In this document: positions 23,101 to 48,100 of the stretch, piece by piece
How positions within the stretch are numbered: position 1 is the stretch's first letter
Layout: each line of letters starts with the position of its first letter
From: Phoronis australis
Lineage: Eukaryota > Phoronida > Phoronidae
Reading direction: 5' to 3'
Assembly: GCA_002633005.1 (NCBI GenBank)
Contig: NMRA01000071.1
Span: 427,511 to 491,510 of the forward strand
DNA: 64,000 bases
The notes under the pieces: generated by a model
What the model was told of the DNA's origin: nothing
The model's database searches: none
Seen by the model: the letters and a program-made list of their open reading frames with translations, nothing else
Translations under genes and position numbers: made by a program

Positions 23101-24524
23101 ATTATACCTAAAAAGAACGTTACCTTATCTTAATTAGCTTTACAATCACAAAAAACACTTGCAGCATTCGTACATTTATCTTTGGCCACCAACACTACAA
23201 ATTTCACCATTGTTTGTTTCACAAGAATATTACCCTGCAGACATCCTTTAATAATTACAGAGTTACCGATTAAGTATTGGTTTTTAAATTAAATCTTTTT
23301 TATGAAAATCACGGAGATTGCTTGAGTTCATGCAAAAACAAAAGTTAACAACATTTTGTTACATACACGCTCGACTGTCCATTTTAAACCAAGATAGCAC
23401 GGGCTCATTGTGGGCAGAAGTGCTGCAGTTGATGAACCACAATAGTCAATCAGGGACGCCAGTTCAACAGCTGATTATTATTTGCATACTAATACTGCGT
23501 CCAATCCCAGAATTTTGAGTTTGAAGTCAAACTGTAAGAATGTTCAAACAATTCATGAGGTAATTTGGCATTCATTTGTACAATGTTAATTAAGCATTTG
23601 GCATTCAACAGTTCAATGTTAATGAAGGTTGGTCTATTTACTATTACGCTTGTTCTGCACTCTTGGACTATGTTTATGACAGCTGTATTGTCTAGCTAGG
23701 CTACTACTACTTAGCACTTAGGACCTTGCCCTTGGTACTTTTGTCTTGGTAGGTAAGGCTGATTGACCACTTCTTGCTTAAAGTCTGGCCGTCAGCTTGA
23801 TAGCTGAGACTGAACATGCCATATTACCCGTAAACGCGGACGTTAGAAGTCTGATGTACACCTTTGCAAACTGAAGCGCATGACGCTCACAAAACAAAGG
23901 TTTATGTATTGGTAATTTTTTTAAGGCTAAGACGCAGTTTTGTGCAACTATTAAAAATATGCAATTAAATTAAATTATAAAATTTAATAATGTGTTTCTT
24001 TGTGTTTAAAAAATGCTTTAAAACTGCATTAAACTAATTTACTACAAACTGCATTTGTGATCTTTAACAACCTCCGACTAAGTTTCCAACATGGTGGACA
24101 ATAACAGGAAGTTGTCAACAAAACTGTTATCAATTTTAATTACAACTTGCTTCACTTCGTTATTTCAGAATAACTATGGTAATTTATCACTTGTCTGTCA
24201 CAAATTTTCCAAGATTTAGTGCAAACCAGTGGAAATGTGTGGTAAATACACCACACACCAAAGTGTAGTCCGGTCATTGAAAAATCACCTAACTTACTAA
24301 AGCCAAGGTAAAGCCTAAGCCTAAGCCGATGTTTCAGTCCCGTACCTCTTGCTTCAATGCCTGGCGTCTTAATCAGTCGGTCAAAGAGCAATTGTCCGTA
24401 TGCGAGTGATTAAGAGAAGCTTTTATATTACACTCACTGCAGATTCACCACACTTTTCCCCATCCAATGATTAGGGGTAACGCCGCCTGGAACTCAACAT
24501 CAGATCAGGTCCCTCTACATCTAG

Positions 24525-24571
24525 GCAATGACCATCGCCTCTGTTGGCCCGCCAGAGGCGATGGTCATTGC
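24525..24571. repeat. Perfect 19-bp hairpin with 9-nt loop
   Basis: GCAATGACCATCGCCTCTG at 24525-24543 is followed by a 9-base loop and then its exact reverse complement at 24553-24571. The flanks also share CTCTACATC in direct orientation. The surrounding ~190 bp is more GC-rich than its neighbourhood and looks inserted. Confidence 0.9.
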
Positions 24572-24814
24572 GTACTCTACATCCGGCTCCTCTACAGCCA
24601 TTATGGCACTATTAAACTCAGGAGGCTGTGTGGTCCCTCTCTGCCGTCGTGGTGGGCATTAATGTAGTGAAAAATCACGTAGTCCAAGTTTCAAACCCAG
24701 TACCTTGTTCTTCATTTGCCAGTCATCCTAACAGTCAAAGAGCAATTGATTCTGTTGTAGATGTGCTTCCGGTGAATCATATGAGCCTCTGTTAGCTACT
24801 CGCTAACGGGCAAT

Positions 24815-24890
24815 TGCCTATTAGCTGAATGGTTAGCACGCTTGCTGGTTTTATGGGGGTTGCTGGTTCGATCCCCGGGTCGGGTAATCT
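24815..24890 (+). mobile_element. tRNA-derived SINE head with pol III A and B boxes
   Basis: TAGCTGAATGG (24822-24832) fits the A box, and GGTTCGATCCC (24865-24875) fits the B box with tRNA-like spacing of 43 bases. No convincing anticodon or acceptor stem forms, so this is a tRNA-related SINE rather than a tRNA gene. Its 3' limit is not clear. Confidence 0.65.
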
Positions 24891-25937
24891 CGGCTATTTA
24901 ATATTACTACAATTCTATTTCTATTACCAAATCACGTCACCTAGGAAATTCGTCACCTGCTATTTTCGAATTTGTGATTTTAGGGTTGGCAACACCAATA
25001 AACTCTTAAGCCATTATTTTTAGTTGCATGGTGGTTTTGATACTTACATTGGTCATGGTAACAGATTCCTATCATTGGTAATGGACTCTATAAGACTGAC
25101 TAGCAGAGTAAAGGGAATTAATTTGTTCTTTGATTTTTATCCAGCTAATTAGGGTAAAATGCAACTTTAACAAAAAATGCTTGACTGAATTGCCTGACTT
25201 GTTCACTGCAATATTTACACATTTGTGCATTCGGCAGTGCGTTGCATAATGCTTAATTGTCGTGAGAGACCATCCGGAGTTGGTATATGGTGCAACTCGG
25301 GACGGTCTGGGGTCTACAGAAAACCACATTTCAACTGTGAGTCTACACCAATGTGATAAACGAGAGTAGTTCTACTTGCTGCATCAGCTGCTGGTATGCT
25401 TATCTCTTTTATGACACACAATGTGTGACTGGGCAAAGCGTTTTCAAAATAATGTGGATAAATCAGTGGAGTGTGAGACCACTGAGGTCCCTGTCAAGTC
25501 CTCGTGGCAATTTTACGTTACGTTTTGTAAGAAAATCGAATTTGAGCTAAAATAAGTTGTGTGGGATTTGTTATTCTACTCATCTCTTGACAAATCAGTG
25601 TTTACATGGCTTTATGCAGCTTTACAACAAAAAATGAGATCTTAGCTAAAATTGATGCTGGCAGGCTTTTTTATTCTGGTGAAAACAGGTCTCAAACTAA
25701 GTTAGGAAGGAGACTAGAAGTCTAGAACTTTAGAGTGGTTTGTTGAGCACTAAATTGAAGGTTAAGATAAAAATTCTCCACTCTAAAATCTTGGAGTCCG
25801 AATTTCAAACCCAAATAGAATTTCTTGCTTCTGAAGATTGTAACATGGGACAGTGTTTCGTTCATCGGGAACTGCGTTTTGTATCAACAGTCAGAAATAG
25901 ACTTGGCAGCTCATTCAATTGTCGAAAAATAGTCGCC

Positions 25938-27832
25938 ATGGTAACATTGTTATGCATGCCCATAGTGTGTAACATGGAGGTGAATAACCGCATGTCATTG
26001 GTTGGAATTCTTGAATGTGGGGCCACCATTATTAACTATTTCTACAGTTTGGTACAAGGTCTGACTTTGAACAACATAACTTAATTTTCATGGGCACAAA
26101 CTGGAGAACTTTGAGCGTGTGTTTACAGGTGCTCTTTCTGCTGATTCCTGCATTGCGGGCGATGACGTGTGTATCAACACTACAGGGGGCAGTGTGGTCA
26201 ACACCAGTGTCCAATCACCACAGAACATTACTACTCATCCCGATGATGAGTTCAACTACTTATCTGTGTGCCCTAGCAATATGGATTGTAGTCAGCTTAG
26301 TGGTGACTGTATCACATGTAACATAAGTGGACAATGTGTGTACGGCTCTAATGTTAGTGACATCTGGTGTCAGCCACGACCAAGGATAGTTTGTACGGTA
26401 AGTATCACTTTTTGTTTTTGCATGCATCAAGCCTTGTTTGTGTATATCTAAAGTTAATTCCTCACATTCATTTGTTAGACATACTTGAGTAAAGTTGATG
26501 AGTTGGACTGCGCATTAAGGGAAAATTAACTTCACTGTTTAACAATTGACAGATTATTTTAGTTCAAGATTTATTCAATTTATTAAGAAGTTCAGACAAG
26601 ACCCATGAACATCAAGATTGAGACATGCACCAGAGCACAAAACCTGTCTGCACTTAGAGGTGAATCTTGGGTGCATGCTGTGAAACATTATGAAAAAAAT
26701 AAGTTATTGAAAGGACACATTTCAATCACATGTAGATACTTGGGCTTAAACATTGATTCCCACTTTGTGGTGATGTTGAAGTATGCTAATAAGTTCCCTC
26801 TGAACTGTTCATTGTGTCTCTCCACTGTTTTGCAGTTGTTGGTTCTGCCTGGTAATTTCGTTTCCTGTATTACAGTACTGCAGCTGTTTCAGTAATGTTC
26901 AATCTGTGGTCTGACGGTCTTGATCATGCTAGTGTGTCCAACAATGAACTTGTCCGTGTTACAGGGTACACCCAACTTCACCAAGACTGTCCAGTGTAAA
27001 TATGGCTATCAACTGTCACCATGGCAATACACTTGTGACATGAGTAAAGCTACTAAATGTAAAGTGGTCAGTGCTCCTCGTCAGAGGTACGAGGCACTCT
27101 GCACGGTGAGGGAGACAGTGCTCTGTTTAGGTGAGTGAGCTCCCAGTAGCATTTTCATGTATTTGTGTTTGTATTTCTCTCTAGTTCTGAAAACCATTGA
27201 ACAGATGTTAGCAACTGTTATATAATTTATTGATTTGCTGATTGTGTTATAGAAATAGTTATATATTTTGGTGATTCTGACAGCATTGCTTTGGAGTTAT
27301 TGGGAGTCACAAGACTCGGTGCTAAACCAACTGTGTTTTTATGAAAGTTCAAGCTTTAGGATTCCTCAAACCTGATTTTTGAAGTTTGCGAATCTTGGGT
27401 CATTTAAATTGGATTATCGTCCTCTTATCTTTCTTTGATTGTAGGTCGTCGCCGGTTTTACAAAAGATTTCCATGCAACTGGACGTCTGGCTACAGGTGG
27501 TCAACAGCTCTTCTGTTGAGGTAGGTAACCAGTAGGGTGTGCCATAGAGTTCCAGTGCGGCGATGATGGACCGGTCTACTTTCAAATGGTCTGTTTTGGC
27601 TTAAAATTTAATCGAATTTATTCAGAAATGTTTTAGAAGTTATTGCATGTTATTTTATTTCAGCATCACCTTGGGTGGTCTTGGTGTCGACAGGTTTTAC
27701 TTGGGATTATGGCAGGAAGGGCTGGGCAAGCTGTTTAGCTTCGGTGGACTTGGTGTGTGGACTATAGTGGACGTGGTGCTGATAGCAACAGGATATGTTG
27801 GGCCATCTGATGGGTCAGTGTACATCTACTAG
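25938..27832 (+). CDS. TM2D3: TM2 domain-containing protein 3, 5' exon uncertain
   Basis: TM2D3 is a two-pass membrane protein; the fly orthologue almondex is needed for Notch signalling. Firm exons: 26129-26397, 26965-27130, 27445-27520, 27664-27832, with phases 1/0/1/2 that all join. The extracellular part is Cys-rich (VCPSNMDCSQLSGDC...CNISGQCVYG), followed by CPRQRY-like APRQRYEALCTVRETVLCLG and FPCNWTSGYRWSTAL. The C-terminal TM2 domain has SITLGGLGVDRFYLG, with the family's DRF motif, then GLGKLFSFGGLGVWTIVDVVLI and GYVGPSDGS, stopping at 27830-27832. The first exon is inferred: ATG 25938 read to 25968 (donor GTAACA) gives MVTLLCMPIVC-ALSADSC, a short signal-peptide-like start that joins in phase. 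This start is weakly supported and an exon further upstream is possible. Confidence 0.85.
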
Positions 27833-28828
27833 AGACACCTAGGGAGTGATAGTGAGGTTGAGGACTGTCAGTTACGGCAGACTGTTGGATGAATCTGTGA
27901 ACATGGCCACCCTCTAAATCCGCCCCTGGACACCTAGAGAGTGGTAGTAGGGTTGATCACTGTAATGTGTGGCAAGTTATTTGATGTATTAGGATACATC
28001 AACTAGTGACAGCCAGGGAGTGATAGTGGTCTCGATGACTACCACATATGACGGACTGTTCGATGGATCAGTGAACGTCTACTAGTGACATCTAGTGATA
28101 ATGATGTTGACGACTGTCATGTGTGACAGACTGTGTCCTGAGTGAGTGTACATCTACTAGACACTTCTTGAGTGAGTGGTGCTGATGACTGCCATGTATG
28201 GCAGACTGATTGATGTATCAATGAACATCTACTAGTGACACCTAGTGAGTGATAACGGTGTTGACTGTCAGACCATTGGATCAGTGTTTTTACTAATTCT
28301 ACAACTGACACCTAGTGTGTGACAGTGGTGTTGAGTATTGCATGGTAACCTAACAGTGACACCTGGTGCACGAAGTGCTGTTGCTAGTCATGCATACGTT
28401 TAATGAACAATCAAAAAAGTGCATACAACCTCCAGATGAGACTGCGCAAGTGTTCGACACCGTGACTACCTGGTCAAGAATTGGCCTATCGAAGAAATTT
28501 TGCATCAGGTTTCCCAGATGATGGACTACGTTTAGAATCATTTGTGTCACTGTGTTTGTAGAAGGTGCAATGCTGTCAAGATATGAATGTCCTGTTGTTG
28601 TACCTTCCATCTGTCAGTTCAATGCCAGTTGTTGTCTACTCCAACTCATTGTAGTGATCACACAGTGCGATTTCTCTATGCATCTCCTCTGACAGCCAAA
28701 CTTTTGACCCAAATTTTTGTACTTGAAACTTAGACCTGGCACCACTTTAAGCATCTGTTTCCAGTTATAGACAGCGGGCAAACTGATGGCTAAGGGAAGA
28801 CAATCACCCCATGGTGTTGTTTGTAATT

Positions 28829-28834
28829 AATAAA
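28829..28834 (+). other. Candidate poly(A) signal of TM2D3
   Basis: AATAAA about 1 kb after the TM2D3 stop codon; it implies a long 3'UTR that crosses the degenerate repeats. Confidence 0.45.
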
Positions 28835-29146
28835 GTCTTGTTTTATTTATTCACTACTTCAGAGTTCATGTACCCAATTATGTCATGTTAAACACAAACT
28901 GCTCAATCAAGTTGTCAATTGACATATCGCCAGGATTTTGAGTGACGGCTTACCTGACCATTTAGAACTCATCATTCTTGACACACCTTCGTTTCCAAGC
29001 CGTCATTATACCCGACAAACAACACGTTGCCGAGTAAAACTTTTTGTTTGTTAGTTGACATTACGCTAGGGGGGGCGGAGCTTGCGATAGGTCAATAACA
29101 CTGATGGTACTGATCAGAGTACAAGAATGAGATCAATAGTTACAAT

Positions 29147-29152
29147 TTTATT
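29147..29152 (-). other. Poly(A) signal of PSMC3
   Basis: AATAAA on the minus strand, about 215 bp after the PSMC3 stop at 29368. PSMC3 and TM2D3 are convergent. Confidence 0.6.
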
Positions 29153-29367
29153 TACAAAAGACTACGATGCCAAGAATTCGAATATAAACAAGACAAGTTA
29201 CATTACAGATTACTCATCAGTCTCTTGGAGCACAGTACTGTGGTCACAAACCAAAATGGCTGACACAAGCCAATATGGACGTCACATACCCAACATGGCT
29301 GACGCAAGCCAATATGGCTGACACATTACCAACATGGCCGACACAATACCAAGAAGGCACACACTAG

Positions 29368-41896
<12,529 letters not shown>

Positions 41897-42135
41897 GATG
41901 TTTTGAAGTAGTTCTTCAAGAACCTGCGCACTGTAACGTCCTTGACATTGAAATACTTTTCCTTTTTTGGAAAATAACAAGGTAAAAAACTATCCAAACT
42001 GATATAATAAACAATATGTTGTCATCCGAAATTATATTTGAGGTTTTATGTTCTAAAAACGTTTGGAATTGCTATCGTCTTTAAAAGCATTACTTTTTAG
42101 CGAGTGTACACGTATGTAAAGCGGTTTACGCCGTG
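41897..42135. promoter_or_regulatory. Bidirectional promoter region of PSMC3 and INTS3
   Basis: Only 239 bp separates the two start codons of these head-to-head housekeeping genes, so both promoters and 5'UTRs should lie here or inside the first exons. No convincing TATA box or initiator could be picked out by eye. Confidence 0.65.
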
Positions 42136-45100
42136 ATGGAGTCGGTGTTACTAGAGACTACGGTTGTTGACGTGAAAGATGAATTTGAGCAGGTATAATG
42201 AGAATGATAGTTTAAAAAGTAGCTTAAGTTGTTTATGGCGTCCTTCTTTTAGCGAGTAAACCCCTTGATTACTCTTTTACACGGTTTCCATATGTGAATT
42301 TGAAGTTGACCTGTTATTTTAGAGCGCCATCTCCAGAATTTCGAGAAAACTTGGGTGCAGATGGGGAATCCCTCGGAATCCCCTGATCCCAAGTTTGGTG
42401 TAACGACTGGTTCCGGCTGAGTTGGGTTTAATAAATATCTTTAGCAAGTTACTGGAGTTTTTAATATGTATGCATTTCAGTTGAACTTAGTTTTCATTAC
42501 CTCATATGTTTTGAATTGGTGTAATTTGGGAAATTGTTGTGTGCACTGTACTCAGGGATATTCCTGGCCAGGTTTGAACAATTGGGTGCACCTGATGATA
42601 AAAAGTTTGTCTTTTTTCTGGAAAGTGTGCCCTGCAGACTTAATGTAATTAAAGTGGTAACATATGAAACAGAAACTCCAAGGTCAATCAAAATAAGAAC
42701 AGTCATATTTCAGTGGCGCATTTAAGGGGGGGGGGGGGGGGGNNNNNNNCATTTGGCTGCTGGGGGGGGGGGGTGCAAATATCTGACGTGCAAAATCCTG
42801 GCTAATACTCTGCCCTGCCCTCCCCCCAACTCAAAATCCTGGATCCGCCCCTGTATTTTACCCGACTAATTGGAATAGAATGTTGCATTTTTGGAAGACT
42901 GTTGAATTTTAAAAGATGTGCCCAAGGGGAGGCACACTGCATCAAGGTGCTTGCACCTTTTTATTTTTTATGCACTAATGGCACAAAGGTGCAGTCCAGT
43001 AATATCCGTGTTTACTGTTTCATCTTACGTTAATTAAAGAAGTTGATAGGAATTAGCAACACCCCATGCATATTACTGCTTGTCTGTATTTTTTGTTCTG
43101 ATGATATCCTAACACAAAATTCAATATTGTTTCATGTTGGAGGTGTCCATTAAGTGACCTGTACCTCGACAATATGATCTCAGATTTTGTTTCAAATGCA
43201 ACCTACAACACAAGTCAACACTGAGGCGTCGGATTTTTTTGCAAGTTGCAACCAAGTCAAAAGAAGTCACACAAACATGAATTCACTTGTAACTCACTTC
43301 AATACCTTTGGCTCCTAGTTGTTCTCTTTGTTTTGTTAAATCGATACAACTGCCACCCTTAGCGTACATCGTACTAGTAGCAATTGAACATGAAGTAAAC
43401 ATATTGGAGTCAGAATTGTACAGCACTGACCGGCAGAGTTGAAATGGTGCATGATGCACGGTGCATGATGCATGGTGCATGATGCATGATGCATGGTGCA
43501 TGGTGCATGATGCATGGTGCATGATGCATGGTGCATGGTGCATGATGCATGCACATTGTTTCCTATTTGTATGGAGGTAAGAGCTAAGTGGAACATTGGC
43601 CATCATTGTACATTGTGCACATGAGTCATCTTATTGTTCCATTGGGCCACAAGAAAGAACACACCAAGGCAGAAGCTGCATGTAGGGATTCCTTGTGTCA
43701 ATGACCTGTATTCCTGTTGTGGCATCCTGGAAAATTTCACATTTGGTGAGCTGACATGCTAAGTGTTGAGCCCTGTCTCATGGTAGTGTATTAAGCCACT
43801 TTTAGTGGGTTGGTAATAATAATCAAGTACAATCATTCTCAACTCTTTCCAGCGTCTTGAATACTGCTTCAACATATTATGTGGCCTTACTACAGGCAAG
43901 TCGGACACAGAAGTGAATGATGCACTCAACTCACATGTAAGTAACCACCTCAGTAGCGGTCTTTATTGGCCTCTGTTGGTAACAACCCAATTAGCTGTCT
44001 GTACTGACCATTGTAAGGAACAACCCCATTAGCTGTCTGTACTGACCACTGTAAGGAACAACTCTATTAGCTGTTTGTACTGACCACTGTAAGGAACAAC
44101 CCCATTAGGTGTCTGTACTGACCACTGTAAGGAACAACCCCATTAGCTGTCTGTACTCACCACTGTAAGGAACAACTCTATTAGCTGTCTGTACTGACCA
44201 CTGTAAGGAACAACCCCATTAGCTGTCTGTACTGACCACTGTAAGGAACAACCCCATTAGCTGTCTGTACTGACCACTGTAAGGAACAACCCCATTAGCT
44301 GTCTGTACTGACCACTGTAAGGAACAACCCCATTAGCTGTCTGTACTGACCACTGTAAGGAACAACCCCATTAGGTGTCTGTACTGACCACTGTAAGGAA
44401 CAACCCCATTAGCTGTCTGTACTCACCACTGTAAGGAACAACTCTATTAGCTGTCTGTACTGACCACTGTAAGGAACAACCCCATTAGCTGTCTGTACTG
44501 ACCACTGTAAGTAACAACCCCGTTATCTGTCTGTACTGACCATTGTAAGGAACAACTAATTTAGCTGTCTGTACTGACCAATGTAAGGAACAACCCCATT
44601 ATCTGTCTGTACTGACCACTGTAAGTAACAACCCCGTTATCTGTCTGTACTGACCACTGTAAGTAACAACCCCGTTATCTGTCTGTACTGACCACTGTAA
44701 GTAACAACCCCGTTATCTGTCTGTACTCACCACTGTAAGTAAAAACCCCATTGTCTGTCTGTACTCACCACTGTAAACAACAACCCCAGTAGCTGTCTTT
44801 ACTGACCATTGCTGGTGCTCTAAAAGGTACTAACTTTGAAACTGTTGGGTCAGTTTTGATGAAATAAATGCTAAATACAAAAATGCTTGTATTTTGGTAC
44901 TTTTTCCAGTCAAATGATTTGAGAGATTTTGAAAGTAAAACGAAAATGCTCTTCTTAATAACTCCTTACGGTCATGTAGGACCCTCGTATAATGGCCAAA
45001 TTTGGCAAACTTTGGAACATCGCATCTTAGAAATGGCTGGTCAGATTCTTAGGACTTCCAATTTTTACAGAAAAAACTCAAAAGTGGCATGAATCCAAAA

Positions 45101-48100
45101 CAAAATGATAGTTTATAAAAGTGTATAAGCGTTTTTGAGATTTCATTTTGTACATATCGTGGATATACCTTCTTTTTTGTTTTTTTCTGAAAATACAATG
45201 TCACATGATCCAATTCATAGCAGATTAGCATAAAGTCCAAAATCAAATTCTATGGGCTTTCTACTTTTAGAAATATATGCTTTCACTGTGTTCAGTTCTA
45301 TTATGTTTTCACTGTGTTCAGTTCTATTATGCTTTCACTGTGTTCACTTCTATTATGGTAAATTTGGCTAAATACACTGACAGGTTGTTGATCTACATAA
45401 TTTTAGTTTTAGTATACTGGTTATAATGCTCTCTGTAGTTTTCTTCTTTTTGTTCCTATTTGCATTTAATTAATTTACCAATGTCCTTATGTGCCAACCG
45501 TTTCAAAGTTAGAGGCTTTTAGTAATATCTATGCAACACTATGGCACCACGCGAGGTGCATGCTTTCAGGACTCTTTATACTAGAACCTACAATCTTTCT
45601 CTCTGTTTGTATAGTTACCGCACACATGTGCTATACCGATCTGACCTCTGACCTATTCTTACAGATCTGTAAAGGCCCTCAACAACACGAGGAGATTCAG
45701 AATGGTTTGTTCTATGCTGTCCTCTCTGACCCTAAGAATGCAGCCAAGGTATGTCACTTTTGCTGTTCATGTAACCTGCAACAGGTTGTACGCTGATTTG
45801 AATAAGTGTACAGTGTGATTATATTGTGAAATAGTTGCACATACTGTTGTCAGTGTAGACATTTGTTCTCAATAAAATTGCTAGTGAGAGACGATCAATA
45901 CGTTCTAATTGTTTGATGATATAATACCGAATTGAAAAAGAGTGTCATCAAACACCAGTCTCAGTGGCAGATTTAAGGAGAGGCCAAGGGGGCCATGGCC
46001 CCCCTAAATTCTTCCAGATTCCATTTGGCAATTAAGGGGTGCGGATGTCTGACTGGCAAAGTCCTGGCTAATGCTCCGCCCTACCCCCCAATTCAAAATC
46101 CTTGATCCGCCCCTGAGTCTATTATTTACAATGATCATTGCTTGCTCCTTGTAGCACTATCGTGACGCCACATTGACGAGTCGTGACGGGATGTCAATCA
46201 TAATACAGAGAGCCAATCAAATCATACATGAAAAGTGGCTCAAGCTTCAAGACAGAGCTCGCACCCAGGTATGGCATGTGCTGGGCTAATCATCACTCAC
46301 CCGAATCACTTGAAAACTTTAGTACATGTGTACTAGGCTAATCATTTGCAAGTCACAAGATTGTGTCTATACTCTTGCCAAGCACTTTCAAATGAAGTGA
46401 TGAAATATGCAGTTATGTATACATGTGCAAGGTTGACAGTGAAATGTTGAGCTTTGACCTTAATATGTTCACTGAACCGTGTCTGTTGTAGGTTGTTTGG
46501 TTGTGTCGTGAACTGGTAAGAAACAGTGTACAGGGAGCTGACTCTGTCATCCACACCATCTTACGTCAAATTGCAGGTAATTGTTGTCAATCACCAGCTG
46601 TCAGAAAGTATGTCATGTTTAGGCCACTCACCATCAACATGTTATTTTCTCATTACGTGGTAAATTCTTATTTCGTAGGTCCGTCCACCAAATATGTGCT
46701 TGAAGTATGTTTAGTTGTGATTGTCAACAGAAGCGAGTTGAAAGCATGTTAATAATAAAAGTAATACCGTAACTCAAATAAAAAGTAATATTAATTATAA
46801 AAGTAATAACTCAAATAAAAAGTAATATTAATTATAAAGGTAACAACTCAAATTTAAAGTAATATCTGTGCCTGGTTAGAGTACCGTACCTGCAAACCAG
46901 ACACAATGCACTTTCCGTGAATAGGCTGTCAATTCTGCTTGCACATTTTTCCACTTAATTTTGTCTGAAAATGAGGTGCCATAGCAGCTGTAATCTCTTA
47001 ATGCTATCTCCCAATATACTGCAGAATGATCCATTGTGTAGAGTAACCGACCATGTTGACATAATTCATGTTGACCTAATTCCCAATGCACAGTATACTT
47101 AGTTGCATGCTGTCAATACCTTGATTATCCTTACTGTGTATCATCATTTTTCTTAGTTGATATTGTATTCTTTCTTATTTGTCTATTTTCCCACAGGTGG
47201 TGACGTGTCTCCTAAGAATGTTTGGCTGGCTGAAAATGTGTTAGATTTACTCACAGAAAACAGGTTAGTCCTTATTATGTACTAGTGACGTCTACACACT
47301 AGCCATGTATCAATGAAATGATGGAGTTAATATTTAGTTGTTACCAGATCTGTTGACGTGATGGAGGTCGTCATGGTGACTTGTTGTTTTAAAGGGTTAG
47401 CAGCAGTTTGTGCATTTGGATAATATGTGTTGCCTGATGTTCTTGTTCTAAAACCAGGTGTTTCTATGTAAAATGTCTTCACAATCAGAAAACTTTGCAG
47501 GGTCTGGTTAGACAAAAGTCCTTTCTTGATTGGCATGACTGTGTTTACTTACCTGCGCCTCCTGGTGGATCATTGGGCACCTAACTTCAAGAATTTGAGA
47601 CAGAGAGAAGTGGACTTGTGTGTCAGTCTACTCACGGAGAAGGTAATCTCTTGTTTGTCTTTGGTTTGTTCATTTCAAAGTGGCCAAACACCACCATTTA
47701 CTTTGTTTTGACAAGACAGTACCTCTTTAGTGTCTTCAAAATGTCTTTCATGGCATTGCGTATTGAATTCATTTTCCCATTTTTTAAGTGTGTGTGCACT
47801 AACTGTTTCTCTGAAATGTCTCAAGATTACAATGAGTCTAAACAGAAACTTACTCCATAACTTAAGACTGGTCGCAAGTCTCTTTGGACTTTTTGTATAG
47901 GAGTGTACTCAAATTACAACATGGACGCACATGCTGTAAAATTCAATAGCAACACCATCGGTACAGTATCTTGTCTAATAATTTCTAAGCGACTTGAGAC
48001 TCAGTAATGTTAAATCAGTCTTGCCTGCCACAGCATGTAACATAGTGAGCAGGTTCACACCATGTGACGCCAATGGGCTCTAGAACCGTTACGATTCACT

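Larger units (their letters stand above)
23101..25937. other. Intergenic region between DHX34 and TM2D3
   Basis: No convincing exon was found. A CTTTTTAG followed by GTATAAT just upstream of the DHX34 ATG may be the acceptor of a 5'UTR intron. The region contains a hairpin, a tRNA-like SINE head and a diverged direct repeat, in which GAAAAATCAC...GTCAAAGAGCAATTG occurs near 24279-24392 and again near 24668-24749. The rest shows nothing recognisable. Confidence 0.6.
27833..29367. other. TM2D3 3'UTR and intergenic DNA up to PSMC3
   Basis: No coding exon was seen. From 27833 to about 28345 there are degenerate ~58-bp repeats with ACATCTACTAGTGACACCTA and GATGACTGTCA-type strings. A lone TAAATCCGCCCCTG at 27914-27927 resembles one end of the MITE found at 42711 and 45962. 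AATAAA at 28829-28834 is the candidate TM2D3 poly(A) signal. From 29250 to 29345 there is a short array of CCAATATGGCTGACACA-like units. Confidence 0.6.

Noticed and set aside
24815-24890. A functional tRNA gene
   Set aside because: A and B boxes are present, but anticodon and acceptor stems do not pair, so a tRNA-derived SINE is the better reading.
26090-26326. ATG frame beginning MGTNWRTLSVCLQVLFLLIP, a convincing-looking signal peptide
   Set aside because: It overlaps the first firm TM2D3 exon in the wrong frame and the downstream residues do not match the family, whereas the other frame does.
43960-44810. CRISPR-like array
   Set aside because: Direct repeats without unique spacers, in an animal intron; this and the other arrays are minisatellites.
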